This document shows, one piece after another, positions 11,857 to 22,614 of a stretch of 64,000 nucleotides of DNA. How positions within the stretch are numbered: position 1 is the first letter of the stretch; each line of letters opens with the position of its first letter. The DNA comes from Cinnamomum chago (lineage: Eukaryota; Streptophyta; Magnoliopsida; Laurales; Lauraceae): the NCBI GenBank assembly GCA_038049695.1, contig CP142455.1, forward strand, positions 27,131,501-27,195,500, read 5' to 3'. The notes beneath the pieces were generated by a model. It did not search any database. It saw only the letters and a list, made by a program, of their open reading frames with translations, and was not told where the DNA came from. The position numbers and the translations under genes were made by a program.

Positions 11857-11869
11857 ATGTATATATATA
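11857..11869 (+). promoter_or_regulatory. TATA box of the reductase gene
   Basis: TATGTATATATAT about 95 bp before the ATG, the only good TATA motif near the gene. That distance leaves a leader of roughly 60 bp, most of it the GA repeat. Confidence 0.6.
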
Positions 11870-11905
11870 CACACATACCCTATGAATTACTAAGCATACA
11901 AGTAG

Positions 11906-11907
<2 letters not shown>

Positions 11908-11961
<54 letters not shown>
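11908..11961 (+). repeat. (GA)n tract in the 5' leader
   Basis: About 26 GA units ending immediately before the start codon at 11963. In plants, GA/CT repeats in leaders can bind BBR/BPC GAGA factors and affect expression; whether they do here is inference. Confidence 0.95.
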
Positions 11962-11962
<1 letters not shown>

Positions 11963-11964
<2 letters not shown>

Positions 11965-12921
11965 GGTGGGCATTGTGAGTCGTGTATTGATAGTGGGTGG
12001 GACGGGTCACATGGGCCGGAGACTAGTCCGAGCGAGCCTGAAGCTGGGACACCCAACTTATGTGTTGTTCCGGGATGAGAACATCAACGACATGGAGAAG
12101 GTGGAGCTCCTCCTGGACTTTAAGAGGGCCGGAGCTCACCTTGTCTCCGGCTCCTTCAACGACCGTGAAAGCCTCATGCGTGCGGTCAAGGCCGTCGATG
12201 TCGTTGTGTCCGCCGTCGCTGGCAACCACATCCAAGACGCCATTCTGGAGCAGCTTAAGCTGGTGGATGTAATCAAAGAAGCTGGCCATATAAAGGTGAC
12301 TAGTAATTACAACTCTTCTTCTTCTTCTTCTTCTTCTTCTTCTTGTCTCATATTATGGGTTGGGTGGTGACAGAGGTTCATACCATCTGAGTATGGAATG
12401 GACCCAGATCGGATGTTGATGGCGAATGCTCTCCCACCAGGCAACCAACTGTTCAAGGATAAGAGCAAGGTCAGACGCGCCATCGAGGAAGCAGGCATCC
12501 CTCACACCTATGTCTCCGGAAACTGTTATGCTGCTTATTTCCTAGGGGGTCTGGGCCAGATTGCAATGGGCCATGTCCCACCTCGTCAACATGTCACTCT
12601 CTATGGTGATGGCAATGTCAAAGGTAGAAAACCAACTCCACTAGCAAAATCCAAGCTTCAATGCCATCTTCTTCTTTTTCTACTTTATTTGATAAATACT
12701 CACTTTTTTTTTTAAACAGCCGTGTGGAACGATGAGAAGGACATTGCAATGTATGTTATAAAAACAGTTGATGATCCACGTATGGTGAACAGGGCCATAT
12801 TTGTTAGACCTCCTAAGAATATTTTGTCTCAGAGAGAGGTGGTGCAAATATGGGAGAAATTGATCGGCCATGAGCTTCAAAAGACGCAAATTTCTGCAGA
12901 AGATTGGTTGAAAACTGCCCA

Positions 12922-13010
<89 letters not shown>

Positions 13011-14038
13011 CACGTGGACTCTTATCCTCACTAGGATAGTGATCCATATCAGACCAAATGTATGGAATTGAGCAGATTTCTCTCACACACAAATTCATCT
13101 GGTCCCTTTCCCATCACACCCTCATAGCTAGTTGGCCATGTAAAACTGTGCGCATTCATATGATGGACTAGTTCATCTCACCACTTCATTTCTCCTAAAT
13201 TTTGCGAACAAAAATGTGTATCCCATTATTGTTTTGTAAACTAGACCTACATTTGGTCAATACAAAACCTCAGACACCTACCTCAGTTTTTACAAATCAA
13301 GGTCAAATCTAGTTTCAGATGTGGATGCTTTTCCAAATCGGCTATACTCGTGCATACTTTTTATGCTAAATTCATTGGAGATTAATATCAGGAACAATTT
13401 CAAGCTAGGCAGTAGGGGTTCCGGCAAATTTCCCCGCGCGGGGGGGGGGGGGGGGGGGGGGGTGGGTTTGGTTATGTAAAAAAATGGGTGCCAGTAAAAA
13501 AAAAAAAAAAAAAAAAAAAGAATCTTCCTTAACATTTTTTAAGGCTTTTCCAGAGTTTCTTGGGGGGACCTTGCCCCACCAGGTCAGGCTCTGAAGCTAG
13601 GACCCACACACTCACACTGTGTATAGGCCATGTTCAACATATTCAATACAAAAGGGCATAATAGTTTGGATGGGGTCTAGTGGGCCCTATCTTTCAGGTG
13701 TACCTGCTCGATTTGGGTCCACATCAGAATTTTTATCTAAACTGTGGCTCAAACTGGCCAGGGGCCCAGGAACATCACTATGCACATGCATATCTCGTTT
13801 GTCCATGCACATTTGTCTGTGTACTTGAATGTCCTTTGGATTAGAATGCAGTATAACTTGGATATCTTTGTTGACAGGAAAGCCAATAGGGTTGGAAGTA
13901 GCAATTGTCCACAACATACACCTGTTCTATGAAGGGTGCTTGGCAAATTTCGAGCTAACCAATGACGAAGAAGCGTCGAAGCTCTACCCAGATGTGGAGT
14001 ACACAACTGTTGAAGAATACTTGAAGCTCTACGTATAA
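11963..14038 (+). CDS. Pinoresinol-lariciresinol reductase-like NADPH-dependent reductase (4 exons)
   Basis: Predicted exons 11963-12295, 12374-12623, 12720-12923 and 13878-14038 give 315 codons, the usual size for the PLR/PCBER/isoflavone-reductase family (NmrA-like atypical SDRs). These cytosolic enzymes use NADPH to reduce lignan or phenylpropanoid substrates. The GxxGxxG nucleotide-binding loop GGTGHMG is at residues 12-18. The family's catalytic lysine is K111, the last codon of exon 1, followed by RFIPSEYGMDP. PLR-like signatures are PPKNILSQREVVQIWEKLIG and the end FYEGCLANFEL...LYPDVEYTTVEEYL. All introns are GT-AG, with phases 0, 1 and 1. The intron 3 donor is odd (GGTCTCT) because a CT repeat starts at it. 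The ATG has G at +4 and directly follows the GA leader. No coding break is seen. Family is sure; PLR rather than PCBER or IFR is likely but unproven. Confidence 0.9.
12314..12344 (+). repeat. (CTT)10 in intron 1
   Basis: About ten CTT units fill much of the 78-bp first intron and provide its pyrimidine tract. Read through, they would encode a serine run. Confidence 0.9.
12925..13008 (+). repeat. (CT)42 at the intron 3 donor
   Basis: 84 bases of uninterrupted TC repeat beginning at donor base +2. It replaces the usual GTAAGT context. If the intron is retained, it is in frame and reads Ser-Leu repeats until a stop near 13037. Confidence 0.95.
13440..13519 (+). repeat. G23 run and A-run in intron 3
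   Basis: About 23 consecutive G (13440-13462) are followed within 35 bp by an A-run of about 22 (13498-13519). The G-run could form a G-quadruplex. The A-run may be the tail of a small retroposon. Assembly errors are likely in such runs. Confidence 0.75.
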
Positions 14039-15131
14039 GCAAGCAGTCAAACAATCCATTTCCAATATATATATCCCTTGTTGAAGATTGGACCTTAGAC
14101 TTTATCAAACTTTATGCTTGAAGAAGAATATCTCCATCCCTGCTAGCCGTAGCATGTCTTGTGGACCATGTCGTAGGCTTCTTTGCTTAACTTGACCTTT
14201 GTCCTTCTCTCTCTTTTTTGTTTTGGTAAAACTTTATATCTGTCTTTTGTGTCATTTATATATCTACTTGAAAGGTACGTCTATTTCAGAGGCACGTTTC
14301 TTAGTGGCGTATCAACAGTTGGGCCCAAACTGCTAGACCCTTTATCCTAAATTATCACATGCAACCCATTGGGGGCAAAACTACGAGCCTTTATGAACTA
14401 ACCTAATGTGCTACACCTTGGCAAAAGTAAGAACATTCATGTAGGGAGAAGTTTTAAATCCTCTAAAGTTATCTCCTCGTTAGAATTCTTAAATCCTCCT
14501 GTTGCGTGGAGGATTTACAAATGTTAAGGAGGTTAAAACTATGAAATCCCTTGGACAATTTAATAATTTTAGTTTATTAAAATTTAAAATTCTAAAAAAG
14601 AGACATAACGTTTTCAAATGCCAATTGCACAAGTCATCACATAATATCTATGAATTTTCAATATCACATATTCCCATCAATAAATTTATAAAAGATATAG
14701 GCCCGCTTGGCTTCTATCCCATCATTATTTGAAAGGGATTCACTCTTCAATACCCACACTGCCCACCCAAGGCACCCTACCTATCATGGTCTCTCAGGAC
14801 AATGTAGAACAATTATTACATGCTACTAATATGTCTATTATTGAATTGAATGGAAGGCTCTGTGCCTTAGATGCGCAGCTTACTCGATTGAGGATCAGCT
14901 AGCAAAACCTAGGTTGTCAGACCGTGGCCAAGGCCCCCAAAAAATTTCATAAAACCCCTTGTATTTTTTAGAAAACTCTATGCAGGCTTGCACTTCACAC
15001 ACATATATATATATATATAAAGAAATGTACATCACCTTATGTACTTAAAAAGTAATTTTTGTACTTGAAAATTTTCAATTATGGAAGTGTCCCTCACCCT
15101 ATTGTGAGGGATAGATGCACTTGAAACTTTC

Positions 15132-15166
<35 letters not shown>

Positions 15167-16231
15167 ACACCAATGCTTAAAACAGAGACCTTTTTCTGTG
15201 CTGGAGAACTACCGAACCAGTCATCAACAATCAACCAAGGCTGCAATGACCACCGAGATCATTGCCGACTTTTGTGCGCTTCTTTATTTTTTGGATCTTT
15301 AGATGTGTCATCTGACTTTTGCTTCCTAATGCAAATCACACTTTAGCAAAAATAAAAGGTTTATGTTCACTTTATAGTTGTGAAAACTGTCAATAGGTCT
15401 AGACGATTTGTAAACTTTGACCGACACCAACTCAGGCTTTCTGAACTTTAACCCAGTAAATGACGTAGGCTTTCTGTAACTGTGTTTAAAAAACATAGGC
15501 CTTACACCTTTTATGTAACTTGAATTCAGCCCCTGTAGTTTCCGAAATTTGACATGAAGTCCCTCTCATACTCTTAACAATTACACAATCCTCTTGTCTG
15601 CCAATCACTGATCATATCCGGTTAAAAAGCTGTCCCTGACTCCCTGTCGTTCAAGCGAAGTTAACTTTTTGATTCTAACCTTTCACTTATAGATTACCCT
15701 GTTTAAGGAGAGAATCAATCTCGAAAAAAGAAAAAACCAATGTTCAGGGTGTCTTTGTTTAACAAAAGGATTATCTGATAATAAGGAAAATTATACAGAT
15801 TCTTCTCGCAATATACTGGTCTATTGTTTGTGGCGCTAAATTTTTCAGATAAAAAAATAAAAATATACTGAATTTTTTATAAATAGGATTTTAATTTCCT
15901 AAAAAACCTACAGGAATACTAAACTCCACTCTCCCGTAAAAAACAAAATCTATATAGTTGAGAATCCTTTTATTGTACACACAAATTCTAAAGAGAGAAC
16001 ATCACCCACCTTATAAAACACAAAACCAGAACCTCCAATCATAAACGAAATTCCGAGGCAAACGTTGTAACTAAAGTACCCTCGACAAGGGACAGACGTC
16101 CGTTGCCTCGGTACAACAATGCTTCCCACCTCTCTTTTCTGTTATGTTATAAAGCCTGAGAAATATAAAATAGTGAGGCACACTTGTCATGATTTTATCT
16201 CACTTGTTTTAAAAGAAGAGAGAGAAAGGGA
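14039..16231. other. 3' flank of the reductase gene and intergenic DNA
   Basis: 14039 to about 14300 should hold the 3' UTR; no clear AATAAA is seen. The rest is AT-rich, with TA repeats at 15003-15020 and 15134-15163. The pair may bound a small unrecognised element, since CTTGAAACTTTCCC beside the second tract resembles the end of the TIR element at 19028. No gene found. Confidence 0.5.
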
Positions 16232-16564
16232 TATTAAGTTTCTTTAGCTAGTCATTTCTATCAAAACCTCAAGGCGTTAGTAGAGGCAGCGGAAATACTT
16301 TTTAATATTCCTCCTTGGGTGGAGCCCACTTCTCAATACTCCCCCTCATGTGGAACCCGACCGGCGCACTTTTGGCGACACACAAATTATTTTTTTTTTG
16401 CACCGAGTCGTTCCTCCTAGGATTCGAACTCAGGACCGGTTGGCTCTGATGATACTATATTAAGTTTCTTTAGATAGTCATTCTTACCAAAACCTCAAGG
16501 CGTTAGTAGAGGCAGCGGAAATACTTTTCAATATTCCTGCTTGGGTGGAGCCCACTTCTCAATA
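16232..16564 (-). mobile_element. TRIM-like miniature LTR element (333 bp)
   Basis: Two 107-bp direct repeats (16232-16338 and 16458-16564) flank a 119-bp interior. Beside the right repeat the interior holds, on the minus strand, a diverged tRNA-Met primer site (TATCATCAGAGCC). The unit is bracketed by AGGGA (16227-16231 and 16565-16569), a 5-bp target duplication. It has no coding capacity, as expected for TRIM elements. The repeats differ at about six positions, so it is older than the large elements here. Their ends read TATT...AATA rather than TG...CA, which is unusual. Confidence 0.85.
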
Positions 16565-17116
16565 AGGGAGAGAGAAGCTTGGGCTTTGGAGATCAGCAGC
16601 AAATGATGTGGAATGGTTTTCTTCTTTTATACTATCGTTTCTTTTCCATGAGTTGATGCAACATATTTTTCTCTAGAAGAAATTTGTAAGAAGTTGTTAG
16701 CTTTTCCCCCATACCACATATGGAGAACCTTTTTTTAAGGGAGGAACAAGAAAGGCCTTGTAAGATCTTATACCCCATTGAGCTACCACTTATCACAAAA
16801 TTAATTGGTGATAGGAAATGGTACAACAACAGTTTTATGGTGAGGACGAGGGCTCGACCACAATTATAACCGTTCAAGAGCGAGGCTGGACGTTGACCTC
16901 AACAAACCTTTTTTTATTCCATAGAAAGTGAGAAGTTCACAAAACATCCTTTCCATGAGAGTTAGGCAAACGTGCCCGAAGGCCCTTCGTGTGTATGAAA
17001 TTGAATATATAGGAATCATGGCAAAGTGGACTTAATGAAGGTATATCATACATGGAGGAGTGAAGGAAATAAGGTAGAAATTTCATTGGACTTTGACTTT
17101 CTTTGGATATGAATTC
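16565..17116. other. Intergenic stretch, nothing recognised
   Basis: Short frames only. No domain, repeat end or RNA gene seen. Confidence 0.5.
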
Positions 17117-17781
17117 TGTAAGTGCCTAAAAACTACGAACTTAGTTAAAAGAGGGTTAAACCTTTGATCTTGGGATGATTGGGGGAATGGATCAGGCATC
17201 CGGTAATCTGAAAAAGAAGACAAAGGTCAGAGCCCCTGGCTGTAGGCAGCCGAAGGCACTCCGATACTTGAGTTAGTATGATAGATGGAGAAGAAGCAGT
17301 ATGGGGGGAGCACTGGTTGCGTACCTCATGTGGTTCTCCTTCATGCAATATATAGACGTAAGAGTCATCATTGGATTGGACCCTTCAGGGAGAGATGGAA
17401 GTCCCATCAGCATGCACCTTTCCCTCCTGAGTGGGGGTAGGTAAAAAAGGAACGTCCCATCAAACCTCCCTACACCTATGGATGTGACCCTGAGATAAGG
17501 TATGCCACTTATCTAGGTCCGGCACCCACTCTATTTGTCAGTCCGTCGTCCCCGCCACGGCAGCGCATTTATGGCTGCATTTATGGCTGAGTGACAGGAG
17601 ACCGGGATCGGGTTTACAACCGAGACCGAGGTGGATACTTGTGAACGTCACCACCGAGATGGGATCCATGATCACCCCGAGATGGTTCTTATGGCGAGCT
17701 TGGACGACACCGAGACTAAGGATAGTCCGAAATCGAGGAGTGGCCCCACATAAATCCGTGATTACGAAACGACCCCATACA
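17117..17781 (-). mobile_element. Solo LTR of a Tat-type Gypsy element
   Basis: A 665-bp LTR on the minus strand: start TGTATGGGGTCGTTTC at 17781, end TTTTTAGGCACTTACA at 17117. It is flanked by AATTC on both sides (17112-17116, 17782-17786). No internal region is attached, so it arose by LTR-LTR recombination. It shares the block around GGTCAGAG...CCCTGG...GGCACTC with the LTRs of the Tat elements at 22.6 and 46.1 kb. Confidence 0.88.
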
Positions 17782-17983
17782 AATTCGATAGGGTGGTGGC
17801 TGGGTTTCATTTCCCAAATCCCTGGAGTCATTTCCACTAAAGAAGAAGCTCAGAGGATTCCTAACTGAAAACTGTTAATAGGTATAGCGTACCGGGCAGT
17901 CATCCATATTCCTAATAAATACACTGGACTTGGGTTGAATCGGTTGTTAATAATCTATCACAAGCTAACAGGAACCTAACCGG

Positions 17984-18664
17984 TGTGGGGGCATTTCGTA
18001 ATCACGGGATCACGTGGGGCCGCTCCTCGAGCTTGGGGTATCCTTAGTCTCGGTATTACCCAAGCTCGGCGGTAGCACCATCTCGGGGACGCGTAGGGCC
18101 CGGCTAGGTGACCGTGTTCATAAGTATCTACCTCGGTCTCGGCCTTAAGCCTGATCTCGGCCTCCTGTCATTCAGCCATTAATGCGGTCATAAATGCACT
18201 GCCGTAACGGGAACAGAAAGCTGACAAATAGAGTGGGCGTTGGACCTAGATAAGGGGCACGCCTTATCTCAGGGTCATGTCTATAGGCATGGGATGATGA
18301 TCCGATGGGACATTCCCTTTTTACCTACCCCCACTCGAAAGATAGAAGTACACACTGATAGGACTTCCGTCCCCTCATGGAGACAGTCCAATGATGACTC
18401 TCACGTCCATATGTTGCATGGAGGAGAGTCATATGAGGTACGCAACCCATCTCCCTCCCAGACCTCTTCTTCTCCATTCTCTTTCAGTTCTCACACTGAC
18501 TTGAACGTCGGAGGGCCTTCGGCTGCCTATAGCTAGGGGCTTTGACTTTTGTTTTCCTCTTTTCAGGTCCTCGGAGGCTCGATCCTTTCCTTCATCTTCC
18601 CCAGATTATCACGTCAAGAGCTTAACTCTCCCTTAACAAAGTCCGTAATTTTTAGGCACTTATA
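17984..18664 (+). mobile_element. Second LTR of the same family, plus strand, no partner
   Basis: Starts TGTGGGGGCATTTCG and follows the LTR at 17117-17781 in inverted order to about TTTAGGCACTTATA. The two are diverged but plainly related along their length. They lie head to head, 202 bp apart. No 5-bp duplication is seen (ACCGG left, TAACT right), so this is a remnant or has lost an edge. Confidence 0.75.
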
Positions 18665-19027
18665 TAACTCATGACTAATTGCATTATTACTATCAATCCA
18701 ACCCTTACCTAACATATTAATTAAGGATTCAGGTTGATTCTTTTAGCATGTGGCTCGTGTTTAGCTTGACATGTGCAACCAGATAGATCAAGTGGCTTGA
18801 GATCAGGTTGCACCTTTACATGTTATCCATAGAAACAATTCCTTCCCACCCAGGCCATTAGTGCTCATAAATCCGATCTCACTCAAATTAGATAATTGCA
18901 TCAGGCTGATGTTAGGTTGGGCCGTGTGGTTAAGATATCTTGGCTCAATTTTTGTCGGACTCAAAATCAAATTCTAAAATTGGCAATTGGAAACAGTGGC
19001 AAAATATATATATATATATATATATAT
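18665..19027. other. Intergenic, ends in a TA tract
   Basis: No gene seen. A (TA)n tract at about 19004-19027 adjoins the inverted-repeat element. Confidence 0.5.
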
Positions 19028-19406
19028 GGGAAATATTCAAGTGAGAACTAGTTCCCACCTATTATATGAGAACTTTTTTGTTAGGCCCAACTAACAACTC
19101 ATCCAAACCTAGCAACCAATAGGGAACCCCTTTATAGTCACTAATCCCAAGGATTGGCACACATCCGAATGGATTGAACCGTTGGATCGAAGGTTGAATA
19201 ATTTTTTGAATATGAAGCCATTAAACTTGTGGGCCACGGATGAAGGGGTTAGGGGCATGGGTTTATGGTCAAATTTGATACTTGAGGTGGTTTCACATAG
19301 ATCTTTCCATCCCCCTTTGTCCCATCCCCAAATGGGGCCCACAATTGGGCCCCACAAAAAAGTTCTCACATAATATGTGAGAACAGTTCCCACTTGAATA
19401 TTACCC
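19028..19406. mobile_element. TIR foldback element in a TA tract (379 bp)
   Basis: Left end GGGAAATATTCAAGTGAGAA matches the right end read on the other strand, GGGTAATATTCAAGTGGGAA. Similarity runs about 45-50 bp inward, to an inverted TGAGAACTTTTTT. No transposase inside. TA repeats on both sides hide any target duplication. Long TIRs starting GGG suggest a Mutator-like MITE; insertion at TA would suggest Tc1/mariner instead. Confidence 0.75.
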
Positions 19407-20585
19407 ATATATATATATATATATGGAAAGTGTCAAGCTGAATCCAATCGAAAGTTAGAAGTCAACCCAATCTCTTAATTACCAGGTCATGTTTAGCCAT
19501 TTCTATGGGATTGGGTGTTTATTGGTAGGTCATGCAAAAACCTACAAAAGCAATGTGACTGACTAAGGGAAAGTAATATAAACAACCAACAATCTAGTTA
19601 CCATACCATACACCATCATCCGGGTTTGAGCCAAAAAGGCAGAGGTAGGGAATCTCATGTACCCTTCCATAACATGAACATTCAACAGCTGTACTCAAAA
19701 AGAGAACATCCAGATTGGCATGGAACCGTACATATCTGCAACATGTTTTCTGGTTACAGAGACAAAACAACACCACACCACACCACCTCTCTGAAACTTG
19801 AGTGTCCCCACCAATGCTCCCTCGTTGGCCTATGAAAATGTGGCAGGTCTAGCAATATCCACACAAGTCTAGAACAATCAACGACCTACCAGTTCAATGC
19901 AGCAAAAAAATACAGTACAGATCATTTTGGTCATCGAAACCGTTTGGACAAAAGGACCTTATGGCTGGATTGTTTGGATAGAATAGGTAGAAATTGATTA
20001 CTTAAATTCAAGATTCAAGGTGAATATTAAGAAAGTCCCTATATTCATAAATTTCAATGTATTCAATTCTTATATATTCTAATTCAAACAAATCCAATAG
20101 ACAATTAGAATGGGCTTAAATGATTACACTGTCTTGGCTTGAAATCTCTTAATACCATCTTAATATACTCTAAAAGTACATCTTGAGATACGATATGATG
20201 TAGAGAATGGCGAGATAACAATGTAATCTTCTTCATTGGTAATATGTTAATATGAAAGTAATCTTACTAACAATGTAATGGGGGCTTTAAATTAATGAAA
20301 AGTAATAAGAGAATTAGTATTAACAGATACTGTAGATGAGGTCGTTATATATGGACAACGGCGCTAAAATAAAAGTGTTTATTTTTAATAAAGAACTATT
20401 TTATTACTTAAATGTGATGATAATGGTCCATGAAAGTGGAATTAAAAAGATGATATAAGTATAATGCAAAGCCGAATCAAGAATAACAATTTTAATATTA
20501 ACGTGTTTCATACATGATCAAGTTAAGTTCATTTTTAGCGGCTAGGATTCTCAACAGGTGGTTTTCGGATTTGTCTTAATCAAAG
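19407..20585. other. Intergenic stretch, nothing recognised
   Basis: A TA tract, then mixed AT-rich DNA. No domain, tRNA or element end seen. Confidence 0.5.
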
Positions 20586-20884
20586 TGTGACGCCCTGGAG
20601 TCTCACATCGACTATAGAGAGGAAAGTGAATAGGGTTATATGTAGAGCTTACACTCTTACCTTGTATGAGGCCTTTTGATGGGTTGAGGCCCATCAGAAG
20701 CAAAACTGTGAGGCCCGTGGGCCAAAGCGGACAATATCATGCATGCGTAAAAGGTGAGGCGTTATAAATGGTATCAGAGCCGACTCTCGACTGCATGTAA
20801 AGCTTACACCCTTACCTTCTATGAGGCATTTTAATGGGTTGAGGCCCATCAATATCATGCATGCGTGAAGGGTGGGGCGTTACA
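20586..20884 (+). mobile_element. TRIM-like element (299 bp) with target duplication
   Basis: The left terminal repeat (20586 to about 20768) starts TGTGACGCCCTGGAGTC and is followed directly by primer site TGGTATCAGAGC (20769-20780). A second, incomplete copy ends GGGGCGTTACA at 20884. CAAAG lies on both sides (20581-20585, 20885-20889). Wording such as GAGGCCCGTGGGCC and GCGGACAATATC is typical of a TRIM-like repeat found across flowering plants. Noncoding. Confidence 0.85.
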
Positions 20885-20889
20885 CAAAG

Positions 20890-22609
20890 CCTCATAGAAT
20901 CCGGACTCTTTGCAAAGTCTCAATTATTTTATTTGCTCAATATTGTTAGTACGTGTTGAGAAGGCATGATAAAAAAGTGGCTGGTCATTGAAGGTGTATA
21001 ATGCGTGACTCATTTGAGGTAGAAAAATGTCGAGAATAAGTTACGATGGTTCATATGAGGAAATTGGCGTGGTTCATGTATGTCCTAAGCCAACTTTTTC
21101 TCATTTTAAACTTAATTTGTTTTAGACTTTAAATATAAAATGTGGTTCATGTCATCTTAGGGCCCGTTTGTTTTTAATGAAATTGATACGAAGTGTGAAG
21201 AGTCATTTGTTTACACTTATTTCCACATGTGTAGAGGTCGTTTTCACACCTTAAACCTGAATAGAGGCGCAAGCACAAGATAGACTCCATTCCGCTTGCA
21301 ACAGGATGCGGGTTGAAATAGGACTTTTTACTTTCAAAATCCTCCGAGGTTGAGAAATATATATTAAAACAAAACAACACCAGCAATAACAAGAAGTCAC
21401 AGGTTCATATCCAATTCAACTGCCTTTTAAAAAAAAGGAAAAAAAAAGGAAAGAAAAAGGCGTACAAATCTTTTTTTTTTTGCACGTTTTTTGACCCCAA
21501 TTCATGACCTCAACCGTTCAACATCTTCATATAAACGATAAACCTCAGGGCCGTGATGTTCATATCTTATATCCTCATGGATACTCAAAAACATGCAAAA
21601 ACAAAAAAACAAAAAAAACTAAACCTCACTTTTTAATTGTGTCACTTTTTAACTGTCCACAATTTTTTAGGTCCCCAATGCAAGTTCAGACCACTCAATC
21701 TTCTCATAAATATGATAAACCCTATGTTTATAGTCTTAGGTCTTAGATCCTCGCAAATTATGAGTACGTAAAAAAAAAAAAAAACACACAAAAAAAAATA
21801 CACTTATCCTACTTTATAATTTTTTGCACCTTTGTGAGCCCCTAGCTAATTCATAAGCCAAGTTGTTCATTGTAATATGAGACTCACTTTTTTTTATTAT
21901 ATACAAAAGTTTGGAGGCCTGGAGCCCACTAAATTGTATATAAAGTAATATACATCCTTTTTTTTGCTCTTTCACTTCTCACCCCCATGTCAATTACTCA
22001 GGTGAAAATTGTACTTGCAAACAAACCTAGACATATATTTTAAATATATATATATGAGACTGGTAAGGAAAAACCACACGGTGACCATCAGTGGACCACT
22101 TAATGTCTGTCACATCACCGCGGGCAATTTTCCGTGCATCCGAGCATGGACTGCCCGCTGTGACTTGGCCACTCAAGGCCACCGTGCCTAGACACACTCA
22201 AAGGATCCCACTTCGTAAACTTATTATCCCATGTGTAAAACACAAATAACCCTTAAGAAATGTATACGCAAATCCAAACCTATCACCATGGATTTTCTAT
22301 GCACATAAGAGATCACATACAAGATCCTAGCCGCCCAAACGCTGACATTCCCTGTTGAATATATATAGTTCGGGAATTTTTTTACAAATAACACTTTCTG
22401 GACACAACAAAAGGATTTTCGGCATTTGTGGATTTTCTGTTAATGAGAAACCGGTAGCATATCAACATCAGCTCTGCTATCTACAGTTTGAATCATTGAA
22501 ATTGTGACCTGCTTTTGCAAAGTTACAAGCATCAAACCAACCCGAGAAAACTCTGCTTCTCTGCCTTCAATACATAAAAAGGGAAAGTGCCGATTTCTTT
22601 ATGGGATCG
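20890..22609. other. Intergenic, AT-rich
   Basis: No gene recognised. About 21.48-21.75 kb shows a blurred direct repeat (CATAAACGATAAACC versus CATAAATATGATAAACC, each followed by ATCCTCAT/ATCCTCGC and A-runs), an old duplication. Confidence 0.45.
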
Positions 22610-22614
22610 ACCAT

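Noticed and set aside
12813-13098. Open frames encoding Arg-Glu or Ser-Leu repeats
   Set aside because: They are products of the CT/GA microsatellite and open in several frames at once.
11963-14038. Isoflavone reductase or phenylcoumaran benzylic ether reductase as the name of the host gene
   Set aside because: Same family and catalytic lysine, but PPKNILSQREVVQIWEKLIG and the FYEGCLxNFE...EEYL end fit PLR better. Not excluded without a tree.
14780-14900. Short gag-like frame (VSQDNVEQLLHATNMSIIEL)
   Set aside because: Too short, with no second domain, LTR or primer site around it.
17979-18669. Target duplication for the plus-strand solo LTR
   Set aside because: ACCGG on the left and TAACT on the right do not match, nor do shifted versions.
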